The translations under genes were made by a program, and so were the position numbers. 64,000 nt of DNA, taken from assembly GCA_948567375.1 (NCBI GenBank), contig OX419758.1, positions 7,321,001 to 7,385,000 on the forward strand, in the 5' to 3' direction. Source of the stretch: Lunularia cruciata. Its lineage: Eukaryota > Streptophyta > Marchantiopsida > Lunulariales > Lunulariaceae. Below the pieces are notes generated by a model. The model ran no database searches, was not told the origin of the DNA, and saw nothing but the letters and a program-made list of their open reading frames with translations. This document shows positions 1 to 11,972 of the stretch, piece by piece (position 1 is the stretch's first letter; each line of letters starts with the position of its first letter).

Positions 1-2640
1 AGCTCACTAAAAGATAGATATCTTGACCGTACTAAGCCTCTCCTTTTATATTAAATACAATTACCATGACAAGTGCTTTGTAGTATATTAAAATCCCTAT
101 TTTACATAAATTACCCTATGTAAAGAATCTAAGGTTAATAAGTATTCTCTTGAGTATCTTGTCTCATATGCCTCTTTTGAAGCTCCCATGAATATTCTCT
201 AAAAATCTAATATCTTCTTCTAATAAAAATTATAATATATACCAAGGTCAAGTCTATCTAACTTAATCTACCTCCAAAACCAAAAGTCACCTAACTAGGT
301 CAAGCCAATCAGATGTTTACATCTCCTTCTAGCCATCTACTACCAATTTAATTTCACAAAGTTCAAGACAAAGTGCCACTCTAATATAATCTAATGCAAA
401 ATCCCCTATAAGGTCACACTCTAATATAAATTCTCTTAAGATGTCTCTCTTTAAAGTTCACTAGGTGTACACATTGTGTATCCAAATAAATATTGGACTT
501 TCTTACTTGTTTATCATACCAACTTAATTAGAGGCACCTCTAACTTAGTTTCTATTATAATATTATTAATAAGTAATTAGTACTAATAATATTAGAGACT
601 AATTTGGACCCTATTATACTAAAATAATGTACCATTTAATGCACCCTTATGGGATTTGCAAGGTTTACCATTTTATGATTGGTTGTACAAAAAGCTTTGC
701 AAGCCCTTGAAATTATGCAGAAAATTGTGCAGGAAAATACTCTCTATCTATTTCCCTCTATCCTTCCTTATACTCTTTGCTATGCCAAGATCTCCTTTGT
801 TCTTTGTGGTACAAGGAACGGTAGCTTACTCCTCCATAAGACCTTGCTAGATTTTGTGAGGTTAAGCTAAAAATTATCACATATACAAAAACTATTTGCC
901 GAAAACTCATGCAAAGTGGGAGGATCTAAGAACACCACTAGGAGAATGGATGTTTGAGCTCTCTCTGCTATTTATATAGCTACAAGAAAATTATGTGTTT
1001 GTTTAATCTGAAGGAATGTGTCCTTTTGTGTGTAAACATTGAATGTTTACAGAAACCTTACATCTTATAGACCTACTCAAGTATTTTATCTATTGGCCTC
1101 ACCTCCTTATGTGTTTGTATCTATCCTAAAACTCTTTTTGTCCTCTAATCACACATTCATTTTGTACCATTGGGGTTTATTGTATTTATTATAAGAAAGA
1201 GTTTAGGAGGGAAAGATATTCATTCCTTAGTGACCTTAGAGCATGGATAACTGAGCGGAAAGAGAATTTATGAGTATTACTTAGTAAATAAAGAGTGAGA
1301 TATGGCACTTGAGATTGTAAATACTATTTTATTGGTCTTGGATAAATCTCTTATTCTAGAGGATTCTTCTGTGAGTGTGAAGGAAGGATTCTCCTTGTTT
1401 ATATCAGTGAAGTCTTCCTTTATCTATTATTGTGGTGAAGCTACATAAGAGAAAGAACGAGGAATTCAAGGAGAGAAAGAGAGATTAGGGAAGTGAAGGA
1501 GATAATTATTATAGATTTCTAATCTGTTATTATACTTGATACACAATTTTATTTCATTTTAGTATATAGTACACATAACTTATCATTAGAGGTATCCTCT
1601 AGTTGAGAGACAATTCTATCACCTTTTTAGTTTGGCGTGCAAAGATGCATTGATTGTGTATCGAAAATGATGTTAAGGGAAAGATCCTTCCTAGTATAGA
1701 AGATCAATTCTTGAGTAGATCAATGGAGGTTCTTGTATCATCCTTTGGAGATCTAGAGCAAAACTTACTACTAAGCCTATCAAGGTACACTAAGTATTAA
1801 TACAAATACCCGTATATTTTCTTACCAAGACAAAGTAGAAGATTATTTTTTTAATGGTAGACATAATTTTAGTTACACATTTGAGTTTTGGACATTCTTT
1901 GGGACTCTTATCACATTTTGCTCTTAATACATTTCTGCTTCCAATTTATTATTTGAAACTTATAAACTTCATTTCACAAAATGCAATTTCTAAATTTCAT
2001 TTTTAATTTTTAATTTTTTTATGGGAATTAATAAAAACATATATTTGAAAAGATATCATTTTTTAAATGGAAGTATTTAGCAGAAGTTAAAATGAGTTTA
2101 TAGTCACATTATAGTCACATTGAATCAACACTTGCTTGTCCTTGACTGAGTGTTTCATTTAGATTGTGTTGTTCTGAATGTTTGTATGTTTCTTAGCATG
2201 CTCAATAAACTCTTCTCTTGAATTGAAAGTGCGTGTTGGAAGAGGATTTTAGCGTTATGAACCATTGAAACAAAGGGAGCTTATGAAATTGCTTAACATT
2301 GACTGCTTGCATGTTTTTGAGCATGCTCAATAAACTCTTGTCTTGAATTGAAAGTGCACCATTGGAGGAAGATTTTGCATTAGGAAAAGTTGATACAAGG
2401 GGACTTTATTTTAATAAATTATGTGTTTTTATCAATTTTCTCTTTTAATATTTAAAATGTTATTTATCGAAAAAATAATTTTTATTATTTATTTATCATA
2501 GAATTATATCCTTCAATAAAATTTTATGCAAGTAATGAATTGAATGATTTATTTATGATAACTATGTATTGTTATTTATAAAATAATTCTAAAAATTTCA
2601 AACTAAAAAGGCAAATTTGTGAATTTAATAACCCCACTTT
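1..2640. other. AT-rich intergenic DNA, no gene recognised
   Basis: No open frame here has protein-like composition or a recognisable domain; the short frames near 656-870 look random. The first 600 bases resemble in wording the stretch around 17.6-18.5 kb (the same run of AGCTCACTAA, ATATCTT and TCTCATATGC phrases), so the left edge is probably part of an old repeat or LTR. A short palindrome, nine-base arms around one base, lies at 1032-1050. The only clear internal structure is the tandem duplication listed separately. Confidence 0.6.
2181..2400. repeat. Two-copy tandem repeat, period about 125 bp
   Basis: The phrase AGCATGCTCAATAAACTCTT followed by a near-identical 50-base tail starts at 2195 and again at 2320. 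The spacing is 125 bp, with scattered mismatches between copies. No coding potential is visible. It reads as a simple local duplication in intergenic DNA. Confidence 0.75.
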
Positions 2641-4560
2641 GATCTTGAATTATGCAAAAATTTAAGATTATCCTGTTTATATGGTTTAAGCTAAATTATC
2701 TACATTTTGAAAATATATATATCAATGGCAAGAAAGAGATTGAGTTTCTTGCAGTTATTTCTGTAGGCAAATTACTGACACTAACCAACCAGTGCAATGA
2801 TGATATGACCTATTATCCATTCTCCCTATCACATTATATTGGTTTGAAGATACCAAGGTTAAGTGACCATAGTAATTCCCATCTTATATTATATATAAGA
2901 GGGGTTGTCTCCCTCCCATCTCCCAAGTTGCCTCCCAAGTTGGAAGACACCCACAGGGGATTCTTTTGATAAGTGTGAAACCAATATACAATGTCAAAAG
3001 TATATAAGTAAGTTATTTTTTCTCTCTAACTTGGTGCCACATTTCTCGATCTATTGACCGAAAAAATTATCAATTTGAAATTTAAGATTCTTCTTGATAG
3101 TGATCAGCCATATCCCCTGATCTATTGACCTTGTAAATTTTATCAATTTGAAAGAGATTTTTCACAATAATGATTGTGAAGGCACAACACAATGACACTA
3201 GTGTCAATTGATTCACATTTTTCTTGTCTTGGGGTGGAGTACTCTTCATCTTGTGTTGTCCATTTACTGTAGTACGAATTCTTGGTTAGTTTTGATTCAC
3301 TCTCAGATCTACATTCTCACACCCCACAATTCAAGCAACATTCTTCATGTTTCATTTGTGCTTGCCTTAGTATCTTTCGTGCTCTTTTTTGTAAACGGGA
3401 ATGCAATTTAAATCTCCTATTCCACTTGATGCTTGCCTGCTCGGAACCCACCATTCCTGTGGATGCATTTTACCTTAACTATACACTTCCCGAGAATGTA
3501 ATCCTGTTCAATACAGGGGATGAATCCCTGACTCGAAGACATCAGAAAGGAAATAATTTTAGAGAATCGGAATGAAACTGGAATTCCCGTATTATATCAC
3601 ATGTGTGGGTTGTTTCCCGACTGGCTCCTTTTATATATATAAAACATATTAGTATGAGCCCCGTGTAGGATGCAAAAAGGACCCTTTTAACATGTATCAT
3701 TCCCACCCTTTGTCCCCGTCCCCAAAAACAATTCATCCATAATCTCTCTCCGTCCGTGGTCTCCATCTCCTTAAACCTTTTACCTTCTGTCTTCATCTCT
3801 AGATATAGTTCCATCCAAGGTGCCGTCTCCATCCCCAGGAACACTAGTAGTAGTAGGTGATTGTCACCTACTACTACTACAATGTGACCACATACTAGCA
3901 GTACACTAAGATAAAGAGAACATCATTTGCATTTGTTAATTTTGCACTTATGTACTATAATTTCTAAACTAACTCCGATACCGGTCTATCTGCATGTTTG
4001 AAACAACACTCTTGGGTAATTCCCTCCTCCTCTAGTGATTATCAGTTTGACATGCTGATTGTTTCAGATGTTCGGCGACAATCTCTGATGGCATTCTACA
4101 TGCTTGAAAAACTCGACCTGGAAACCTCGTTTGAGTGGATTGGTCTATGGACTGTCGATTTACAGTAGTTACTATTGTAACCCAATTTTACACTACGGTT
4201 GCATGTGGTTCTGCCTGGCCTTCGCGTATGGTTACCACATCCTATATGTTGTCTTCTGAAGAGGTCCACTAAGGTTGATGACTCCGCGAAGACACAGACA
4301 CAAGGGTCCGGTGAACCAAGAAGGCTGAGCAAGCTCCAGAATGTCCCGCATCCCCTCCTTGGGACGAAAGCGCTCAGAGGCTGGTTTTGCTCTGTCTATA
4401 ACTGTAATGATAATTTTGCATAGTTTCTCTTTTTCTTATATGGATTGGAAGCCTCTACCGAACTAGTCACAGTCACATATTTACAGGGTCCAATTTTGTT
4501 TCTAGCAGAATTCAGATTCAAATGTTTATAGATCGCCTAATGATCTCTATTTCTTGAACG
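2641..4560. other. Intergenic DNA downstream of the ABCA pseudogene
   Basis: No gene recognised. A short direct duplication (ATCTATTGACC then TATCAATTTGAAA) occurs near 3048 and 3119, about 71 bp apart. A pyrimidine-rich tract runs from about 3700 to 3840. The open frames at 4096-4423 on both strands overlap and match nothing I know. The segment lies 3' of the minus-strand ABCA pseudogene and may contain its old 3' UTR. Confidence 0.5.
3845..3879. repeat. Perfect inverted repeat, 16-bp arms and 3-bp loop
   Basis: The left arm 3845-3860 is the exact reverse complement of 3864-3879, separated by TTG. The arms carry a TAG/CTA triplet run ending in GGTGA. It would form a strong hairpin in single-stranded DNA or RNA. 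No gene or T-run makes it a terminator, so its role is unknown. Confidence 0.9.
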
Positions 4561-4566
4561 ACAGGT

Positions 4567-5830
4567 TCATGACCACTCAGCATCTCCTTGTTGTGCATCA
4601 TGGACGACTTTGATGAATACATCCTCCAACTCAGTGTCAGAAATTCCCCACGCCTTTACGCTGAGCTTTAGTTTAGCCCTCTCCACGATGGCGAAAATAT
4701 GAGCAATTTTCACCTCTGACTTGAGGAGTTGAAATTTCTGGGTACCACCCAGTCCATAAATCTTCTGCGCTCTTGGAGTCAATGACCGGACTATACCAAT
4801 AACTTCTTGCTCCTCGTCAGTGCGAGTTGTCATGGTCAGCACATATGCACCTCCGTACCTCGAAGTCAGCTGGATGCATATAGAATATTCCATGCTTTTT
4901 ATTAGCAGCAATTTCGTCACATTGGAATTTATCGAGGAGAGCTATGTTAGTAGCATCTATATTCACAGTAGATAATTTGGCAAGCGATGCCACACAAAAG
5001 TGGGTGATATCAAGGACCTCGATTGGCGCGATAAGAGGAGATCTGCATTGATCAAAGGGAAGGAAACGAATAATTGGTTTAGAGAAAGGAAGGTAACGAG
5101 TACTTACTTCCCTCGGAGCTCCAATGCACTGTATCTCACCGTTAGCAAAAATCGCGAGCCTGTCGCAAAGGGCTTCTGCTTCCTCCATCGAGTGGGTTGT
5201 GAGAATGATTGCACGATCCTTTTTAGCCTCCTTCACGACATTTCAGAGATTGCTACGGGAGGCTGGATCAAGACCTGCACTGGGTTCGTCCATGTAGACC
5301 ACTTTAGGATCACCGATTAGAGATATGGCAACGCTTAATCTCCGTTTCATTCCCCCGCTGTACGTATTGACCACCTTGTTTCCCAACCCTCTGTAGAGAA
5401 GTTTTACACTTCGGAGTGAGGCATCAACTGCGGATTCGAGCGCATGCCCTGTTAGAAGATTCTTCAATCTTCCGTAGAAAATCAAGTGTTCTTTTCCAGT
5501 CAATTGCTCCCAGATGAGATCATGCTGAGGACAGAATCCCATACTTGTGTAAATCTGATCCATATCCCTGCAAATATCCAGGCCGTTGATAGAAGCAGTC
5601 CCTGAGGTGGGTTTCAGCAGTCCAGTCATCATGTTCATGGTTGCCGATTTGCCCGTACCATTTGGTCCAAGCAGCCCAAAGCACTCACCCTTCTCCACTG
5701 CGAATGAGAATCGACGTACAGCATACTTGTCTCCGTTACCATCTTGGCCGTGGTACACTTTCTTGAGATTGTCACAAAGTATCGCACACAACACCTCCTG
5801 CGATTTCCTCAAGAATTCCACCCGCGCACT
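4567..5830 (-). pseudogene. ABCA: ABCA nucleotide-binding domain and C-terminus (last two exons)
   Basis: Exon 5830-5108 begins after a TTTGCAG acceptor and encodes the ATPase domain. It holds CDNLKKVY at the start, Walker A GPNGTGKS, the Q-loop region GFCPQHDLIWEQ, the ABC signature YSGGMKRR, Walker B VVYMDEPSAGLDP and the switch TTHSMEEAE. It ends at a GTAAGT donor at 5107. Exon 4869-4567 starts at LTSRYGG and gives the ABCA C-terminal part (GTQKFQLL, then LEDVFIKV near the end), stopping at TGA. One lesion is visible: TGA at 5243-5245 where relatives have Trp in NLWNVV. The rest of the frame reads through the following 45 codons without change, which argues for recent loss. Confidence 0.93.
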
Positions 5831-6103
5831 CTGCAAATATACCAGATTGCAAAATTTGCATAAACATCGATAGTACCTCCTTGTAATGCGTGTGAATAAT
5901 TGTAAAGTGTATGAGCATTGCAGCTAGATACGCGTGCAAGTAGGGATATAAATAAGAAGACGAAACATGGCCCGCTTGTTTAGCATTCTCAGTCGGTAGT
6001 CAGGTCGTGGCGGCTATATGTATGTGCGTTACTGTAGGCATCGATCGATCCATCTGAACAGGAGTAGAAATCAAACACAGCACAATGAGCGGATAGTTCG
6101 CAC

Positions 6104-7756
6104 TTCTAACTTAACGTCATTTCCCATGTAGAAGCCCCCCAGTTCCCGAGGTTGTCCCTCTGTTGCATTCGACGAAGTCATATCTTCCTTCAACAATCCT
6201 GGTTTTACTGAGTTTGATATGCTCTTTCTCGGATAACCCAGAAAGAAAAGAGGGTGTTTGTGTATTCCAGAGCCTGAAGCAATGACTTGATCCAGATACC
6301 AGATTGTGGCGAGAAGAATAAACATCTGGATTGTCTGTATGACAGATACCCTCTTCAGTCCATTCTCATCGTCATTTAAGTTACTCCACTGCATTCCGTC
6401 TGTTCCCCGGAAACTCCCAGCCAAGGAATACTGACTAAATTCATACAACCCTCTGTACAAGGAGAAGGCAGGTAAAAGTTCCATCACGAATATTCATATC
6501 CCTGCATAAAATATCAAGATGATCACAATACTCAAGTCAGTTTGCATTTCCAGTTCTATTTGAGTCGGGAAACATTCAGCTGACTGTAGCAGGTCAACTG
6601 GCTCTGCACATAGTGAAGTGATAGATACTTACTTGCAGTATATTTGTCTTCTAAAAAGAATCGATAGAAGAACTGCCCCATTAGTCCGACACCGAAGACA
6701 TACATGTAACCGCAGACTGTCCATAGTCCAAGGACATCATTCTTTTAAACAACCTTTCTGAACACAACTAGATAAACTTAAGACTAAATACTCTCACTCG
6801 GTTAAATTCAGGAGAACACAGTAGAAATATAGTTTGGAAACCATCAACAACTCCGTCATGTGAAGGACCTAAACCAACACCAACCTGTCGCTGTTTTGGT
6901 GTTTGAGAAGATCGTTGCGACAAGGAAAGCGATGCGATTTGCAAGTTGATGTACACAAAGTAGAATACAAATTGGAGGCTGTAAGAGTTCAGTCGAAAGA
7001 ATTGCAGCCTGCAATGCTCGATAGAGCAGCAACATCATCGCCGAAGCGATTAGAATTACGAACAAAATTCAAACACTGACAATAAATTGGAGGTGGTAGT
7101 AGTCTTCACCTACGGCCGAGCCGAAAGCGACGAAGAAGATGAAATACACCAAAGAAAGAAGCATGAAATAACCCAGTAAGCCCTATCGCCCAAACCATGC
7201 ATCTTCATCATCATGCGCAGATTCTTCTGCTTTTCGAAGACTATGGTCGTCATCATCACCTATTAAGAAAAGCAAAGAACCCATGATCATACTTCTTCAG
7301 GAGCCAGTTGACAAAAGCACTTAAACTACCACAAGGGAACACTACCATGTCAGGGAGGCCAGTATTCCCATCTTCTGGAAAACAGGTACTAATTGATAGG
7401 TGCCTGGTAATAGAAACGTAGCTTTGCAGGAGACATGTGCAAAATGTGAAATGAAAACGCATATTGAGGTGAAGACGAAGAGGAATTCCCTCCCATCTGT
7501 GAGCGTATTATGTGATTATGCTAGAACTATACTACCCTTATTTAAACAAAGAATGACACTGTCAAATGTTCGAAAGAAGATTTTAGGTGGTACTTACAGG
7601 GAAAGGCAGAGCAGATACCCACATGAAAAAGAGGGGTCCCAGAAGAATAGTGAAATCTAATCGGAGTTCGGATGCAGCCCTTGGCATCTCCTTAAGGAAC
7701 CAGAGTGACAGTTTTTCTTGAGGCCCTTTTACAAACCGCAGGAAGGCTTGCGCTGC
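6104..7756 (-). pseudogene. ABCA: ABCA transmembrane domain exons
   Basis: Exon 7756-7598 is clean (53 codons, QAFLRFVKGPQEKL through LLGPLFFMWV) and ends at GTAAGT. Exon 7259-7110 carries FEKQKNLRMMMKMHGLGD, the conserved ABCA loop, then changes frame before a YFIFFVAFGSAVG-like membrane segment. Exon 7008-6885 encodes LQFVFYFVYINLQIA, and a one-base frame change near 6928 precedes AFLVATIFSNTKTAT. Exon 6716-6633 gives GYMYVFGVGLMGQFFYRFF. Exon 6501-6104 gives MELLPAFSLYRGLYEFSQYS and DQVIASGSG, with TGA at 6494-6496 replacing a Trp that relatives have six residues upstream of MELLP. The order and phases match the plant ABCA family. Confidence 0.9.
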
Positions 7757-7935
7757 CTGAAAGACACACAGGAAAAGCTTCGATCATATTTCTCACAATC
7801 TTCCTTCAATCCAGATTTCATAGTTTTTGCCGGTCGCATACTTCAATAACAATGTTTGTCATCACAGGGCTGTACACATGACACATGTGCTCGAATGGAA
7901 ACTTGATAAACTATTTTCTGTGTACGCGTGAGTAC

Positions 7936-9870
7936 CAGATTCATCGACCGTGATACACGAAGATATTCTGGGGGTCGTTTGACGGTGATACCATACGCGT
8001 TATACCACACGCTGATGTTGAATTTGCTCGGGGAGGTACCTCTGAAGTCATAAGCTGCAATTCATGCATGAGATAACAAAGAGTGCTTCAGCTAATTCAT
8101 AACAGACATAATTCATATTTTAGACTGGAACTGGAGTATATGGAAATTCAACTTCAATTTCAAGTTTCGAGTACTGGAGGGCGTGAACTTGAAAGCAACC
8201 CACCTGTGAGGTGATCCATGTGTCTTTTTTCTCCCGTTGCAAGGCGATTCTGAGCACTCCGGTAAAGTTCCGCATTTACTTCGGAGGAATTATTACGAAA
8301 GAAAATTCTCGTTTCAAGACACTTTGATGGTTCATCTGAAGGTTCATTCGTCACCATTTTTCAGCAAAATTGTTTCAGCAAACTCACATACAAAAGCATA
8401 CGTCGCCATAATCGTTTACACGTTATTTATCACGTACAAGACTTTCAATGCTTGAGGAGGACTAACAGAATGGACACATACCATAAACTATAATCGTGCC
8501 AGAGAGGTTGAAATCCCAGGCAAAGGCAGAGCTTGAGGCCAAGGCATTGCTTATAGAGCAATTTCCTCCGTTGAGGAGGAAGACCTCCTTCTCGATAGAA
8601 GCTGTTTCAACGATCAGCGAATCCTTCAAATTCCTAGTTGTACCCTGGTGTAATATTCAAGTCAAGTTTGGAATCTCCTGTCAGTAAACATGCAAACTCC
8701 AAGACAATTTTGAGAGCGCTCCGGAGGAACCTATAACACTACAAGCAACATATACAAACCCTAAACTTCATTGCAGCTGCTCTGTTCGTTCTCCTGGGTC
8801 TTATTATTCAAAGCAATCCTATTCGAGTATTTTATCAAAGAATCCTCTGAATCCAAGAGCTCCGAATGGAGTAGATTGTTTGCAAGCGCTGCAGAGAATG
8901 TGAAAATATTAGTTCAGCACAAGATTGAAATTACACATCAAATAACCATTCCCCAAGAGAGAATTTAATATGATTTGTTCGATAGCTGCCTGGACCTCAG
9001 TAATCACGGAACACCCTTGGCTACACCCAAAATGGATGTGACAAATTCAAGGGAACTTTTCATGTCATAAAATTAGGGCAAGATGATGGAATTTGAAGCT
9101 TGATTTCAACTTCAAAACACCCCAATTCCTCACCACGAGCAAGTCGTTCATCATTCCCCGTGTAGAGAATGGGTACTACGTAAACGCCTTGGAAAGGGTC
9201 AGCTAGTAGCACATCTTTCTTAGGATTCTTAGCATTTGGAAATTCCAGTTTTGGCCCAGGTACTAGCATGAGTGCAGGCCAGCTTGGTGGATTATCAACT
9301 GCACAAAACGCAGCTTGCGCGCTGCCATTCGAGTACTGCAATCCGCAAACTGTTTCAAATTGGTTGTTCAGTACGCAAACGCATCTGAATTCAGGCTTTT
9401 CCAAAAGTGCGTTTATAACCCTTTGCAATCCGAAAAGGATTAGGCAAATCAAGACTGGAAAAGTTACAAAACACGCATTCGTTTCGTAATTGCGCATCTG
9501 CGAGGAAGGAATGTGGTTAGAATTGTGATCCACTGGGGGATAGTTCAATATGTCAAGTGAAAGTTCGGCCAGTGTTAACCACATGCAAGAGGCAATCAGA
9601 GTTTGAGATCCACAATCCACGCAGACATGAACGGAACACAAGATGGATTGGAAAATGAATTTGGTCCAAGGACGGACTCACTCATTGTAGTGCTCATTAC
9701 CAACGCACACGTGTAGTATGTCTACATTTTATCTCTAATTCTGGTTTATAAGGTCAAGCAATTAAACTAGATAAGGTCAGTCACTTCTGACCTGAAATAT
9801 GAGATTTTTTCGAAGCAAAGCATTGGCTTGCGTACTAAGAGCTGGCACACTGGTTGCTGGATATCGGCAT
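7936..9870 (-). pseudogene. ABCA: ABCA N-terminus and lumenal-loop exons
   Basis: 9870-9792 holds TQANALLRKNLIFQ, the standard ABCA N-terminal motif, with its GT donor at 9791. Exon 9497-9134 encodes the first membrane span (FVTFPVLICLILFGLQ) and the Cys-rich start of the loop (RCVCVLNN, VCGLQYSNG), ending at GTGAGG. Exons 8888-8767 (ALANNLLHSELLDSEDS) and 8677-8482 (LNGGNCSISNALASS) fit the variable loop by phase but are weakly conserved, and an in-frame TGA appears early in the second if its acceptor is right. Exon 8335-8204 carries RNNSSEVNAELYRSA, matching the RNSSSxxNxELxKGY block. Exon 8054-7936 carries AYDFRGTSPSKFNISVWYN. Confidence 0.8.
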
Positions 9871-10199
9871 GAATGTTGAGCAGATCTATTTCCTAATCTA
9901 TCCGTCTATCATCAATCTCGGGTTCCATTGAGTTCATCGTCGTGTCCGGCTAACATCGATATCGAAATCCAAGAAATTACGTGTGCTGCATCTTGTTGGG
10001 CTTTGGCTTCTTCTTCTCGTCCATCTCCTGCTCTAGAATTCTTCCCTGCCTGTGTCTGCTAGTGTGCTCATACCTTTATGAATCTTCTGTAGACGTAATT
10101 CTGCTTTATTCTATCTTCAGGTCATCTTGTTGACAGAATATCGACAGCGATTGTGTACCTTGATCTTTGCAACACGCTTCAACTGTTTCGAGGCCGGAC

Positions 10200-10322
10200 A
10201 TGGAGTCTTCTCTCTTTCTCGCGCATCTTCGTTCTTCATTACAGTACCTCCTGAATGCTACGATAGGCCCGGCAACCCTTTTCATCCTCCTGCTAGTTTG
10301 TCTGTTTCATAGTAGCATATGA
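10200..10322 (+). CDS. Short ORF resembling a membrane signal anchor (40 aa)
   Basis: ATG at 10200 opens a 40-codon frame with a polar start (MESSLFLAHLRSSLQ) and a hydrophobic stretch (ATLFILLLVCLF), ending in TGA at 10320-10322. The shape resembles the N-terminal anchor of microsomal plant proteins such as P450s, but no proline-rich hinge or further domain follows in any frame. It lies divergent from the ABCA pseudogene, 330 bp away. It may be a first-exon relic or chance. I do not recognise it. Confidence 0.2.
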   Translation: MESSLFLAHLRSSLQYLLNATIGPATLFILLLVCLFHSSI

Positions 10323-11946
10323 AGAGCGGAGCTGGATAAAGATACCACGCAGTGCTTCTAGTTAGAGTTCTGCAATCTACCCTCGTGCAACAACAGTAAT
10401 CATATGGTTTCCAGTATCTCACATCCATATGAGGCGTAAAGTGTCTAAATATGTGAAATGATTTGAAACCATGACTTAATTGACATCTACAGAAACATTT
10501 AACGTGTAGGACACTGTGTGTACACCACATTGTCTGCACGTTAGATGCACATACGGGACGGGGTCAATTAAACCCCGTCTCGCTTGGCAATAGAAGCAAA
10601 AGACAAAAGTTCGTTACTGTGCAATGGGTATGCTGAGATTTCCTACCTTCAAGTCGTGAAGATAGAACGTGTTGCACTTGAAATTGATCGGCTGCCGTTC
10701 ATATGTCTGGACACATCAGACTTCCTAGTGTACTTGATGCAAGATGACAGATCTGTCCGGTGCAATTACATGCCAATCGAGCTTGTCACATGAGAGAGCG
10801 GAACTAAATCGGCGTGAGCATAGGTTTGGAATGGAATAGAGTTTAGAGATCTGAATAGGCGTTATTCATCACTGGACCCTAAACCTTATAAACTTTTGTC
10901 TTTGATAATCTAAGTCAGCGCTTTAGCTCTCAAGGAGCTAGAGAGTATAGAAAATATGAGAATTATTTTCTGAACCCAAGGACCATTTCATGATTGATGG
11001 GTAAGTATGGAAAATCTTTATGTACGAGTCCCAACAATGCAAATTTCAAGAATCTGGTAAGAATCTGGGCAGCAGTCCAGTCTTATGACAATAACAGGAT
11101 GACAAATCAAGTGCTTGATTGGACCATTTCAAAAGCTCTGAGCGCGATCCTTGATTAGTCATGCATGACCTATTTAACAAGGTCAAATTCTGCATATCTG
11201 ATCAGTGCAGTCTTCGGTGCTTTGACCAGATCACAGCAGGAGATCTTTACATTCGACGGGATAGTTAAGGCATTTGTCAAGCTGTACACATTTGCTCTCC
11301 TGTTTTCTTCTGTATGTGAGAGGATGTGACGCTCCGAACCTACGATCTCAATAAGACAATAAAAAGTTTTCAGTTCTCATGAACTTCACATTACCGCGGA
11401 GCAATAAGTAGGTATAACCAAAGTCCACTTAGTAAGCAATTCTTAATGCTTCGGACAAATTGCACTAGGGCTAGAGAGGGCTAAAACCAAAATTGTCTAT
11501 TTTCGATACCGATGTTGACTTAAGCGACTAATGTATGCTAAAATTAAACTCAAGGGCTGCAACTGGCCCAAGAGTTCATACGGTTATGAAGTAAAGTAAC
11601 TGTTGATCACCAAATGCTTCCCTCATTCCGGCAAAGGCGCCGAATCAGGCTTTGTTCCACTTACTATAGTGTTTGCTGTTTGACATTGAGTTTAATCCTC
11701 TACTACTGCTTAAACATGTGTTGCAATGTGCTGCAGAATTCACAGGTGTGTCCACATGCATCACCATTCGCGTAGGTAATGTGCTTCCATAAAATCATGA
11801 CTCAAGATTTCCAAATTGAAGTGCTAATATATAAGTTTAAATCGTCCAAAAATTATGTCAAGCAGCATACATGTGTCGTTTTTGTGATATTTTGATGAAC
11901 ATATGATTCGGCCTCGTCATCGCAATAGATGTACGCCATCTTTGTT

Positions 11947-11972
11947 GGATGAATCTGAAGTCAGATTCATCC
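11947..11972. repeat. Perfect inverted repeat, 12-bp arms
   Basis: Bases 11947-11958 are the exact reverse complement of 11961-11972, with two bases between. It stands alone in intergenic DNA with no T-run or gene end beside it. Confidence 0.85.

Larger units (their letters stand above)
4567..9870 (-). pseudogene. ABCA: Half-size ABCA (ATH-type) transporter pseudogene, about 13 exons
   Basis: Plant ABCA half-transporters are membrane ATPases with one transmembrane domain and one nucleotide-binding domain, linked to lipid transport. Exons placed by homology and splice sites, 5' to 3' on the minus strand: 9870-9792, 9497-9134, 8888-8767, 8677-8482, 8335-8204, 8054-7936, 7756-7598, 7259-7110, 7008-6885, 6716-6633, 6501-6104, 5830-5108 and 4869-4567. 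Most junctions have GT/AG in compatible phase. The copy is broken. TGA replaces a conserved Trp at 6494-6496 (before MELLPAF) and at 5243-5245 (after PASRSNL). The frame shifts within exon 7259-7110 and near 6928 in exon 7008-6885. The presumptive ATG at 9868-9870 is out of frame with TQANALLRKN. Long stretches remain clean, so the decay looks moderate. The family call is firm; the 5' end and exons 8482-8888 are the least certain. Confidence 0.93.

Noticed and set aside
656-870. Two short overlapping plus frames
   Set aside because: Random-looking composition in AT-rich DNA, no homology I can recognise.
4096-4423. Overlapping frames on both strands downstream of ABCA
   Set aside because: No recognisable domain on either strand, mutual overlap, and no splice signals that would link them to a gene.
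5243-6496. TGA codons in the ABCA gene as recoding (readthrough or selenocysteine)
   Set aside because: Both replace Trp, no recoding structure is evident, and independent frameshifts occur in neighbouring exons, so simple decay is the better reading.
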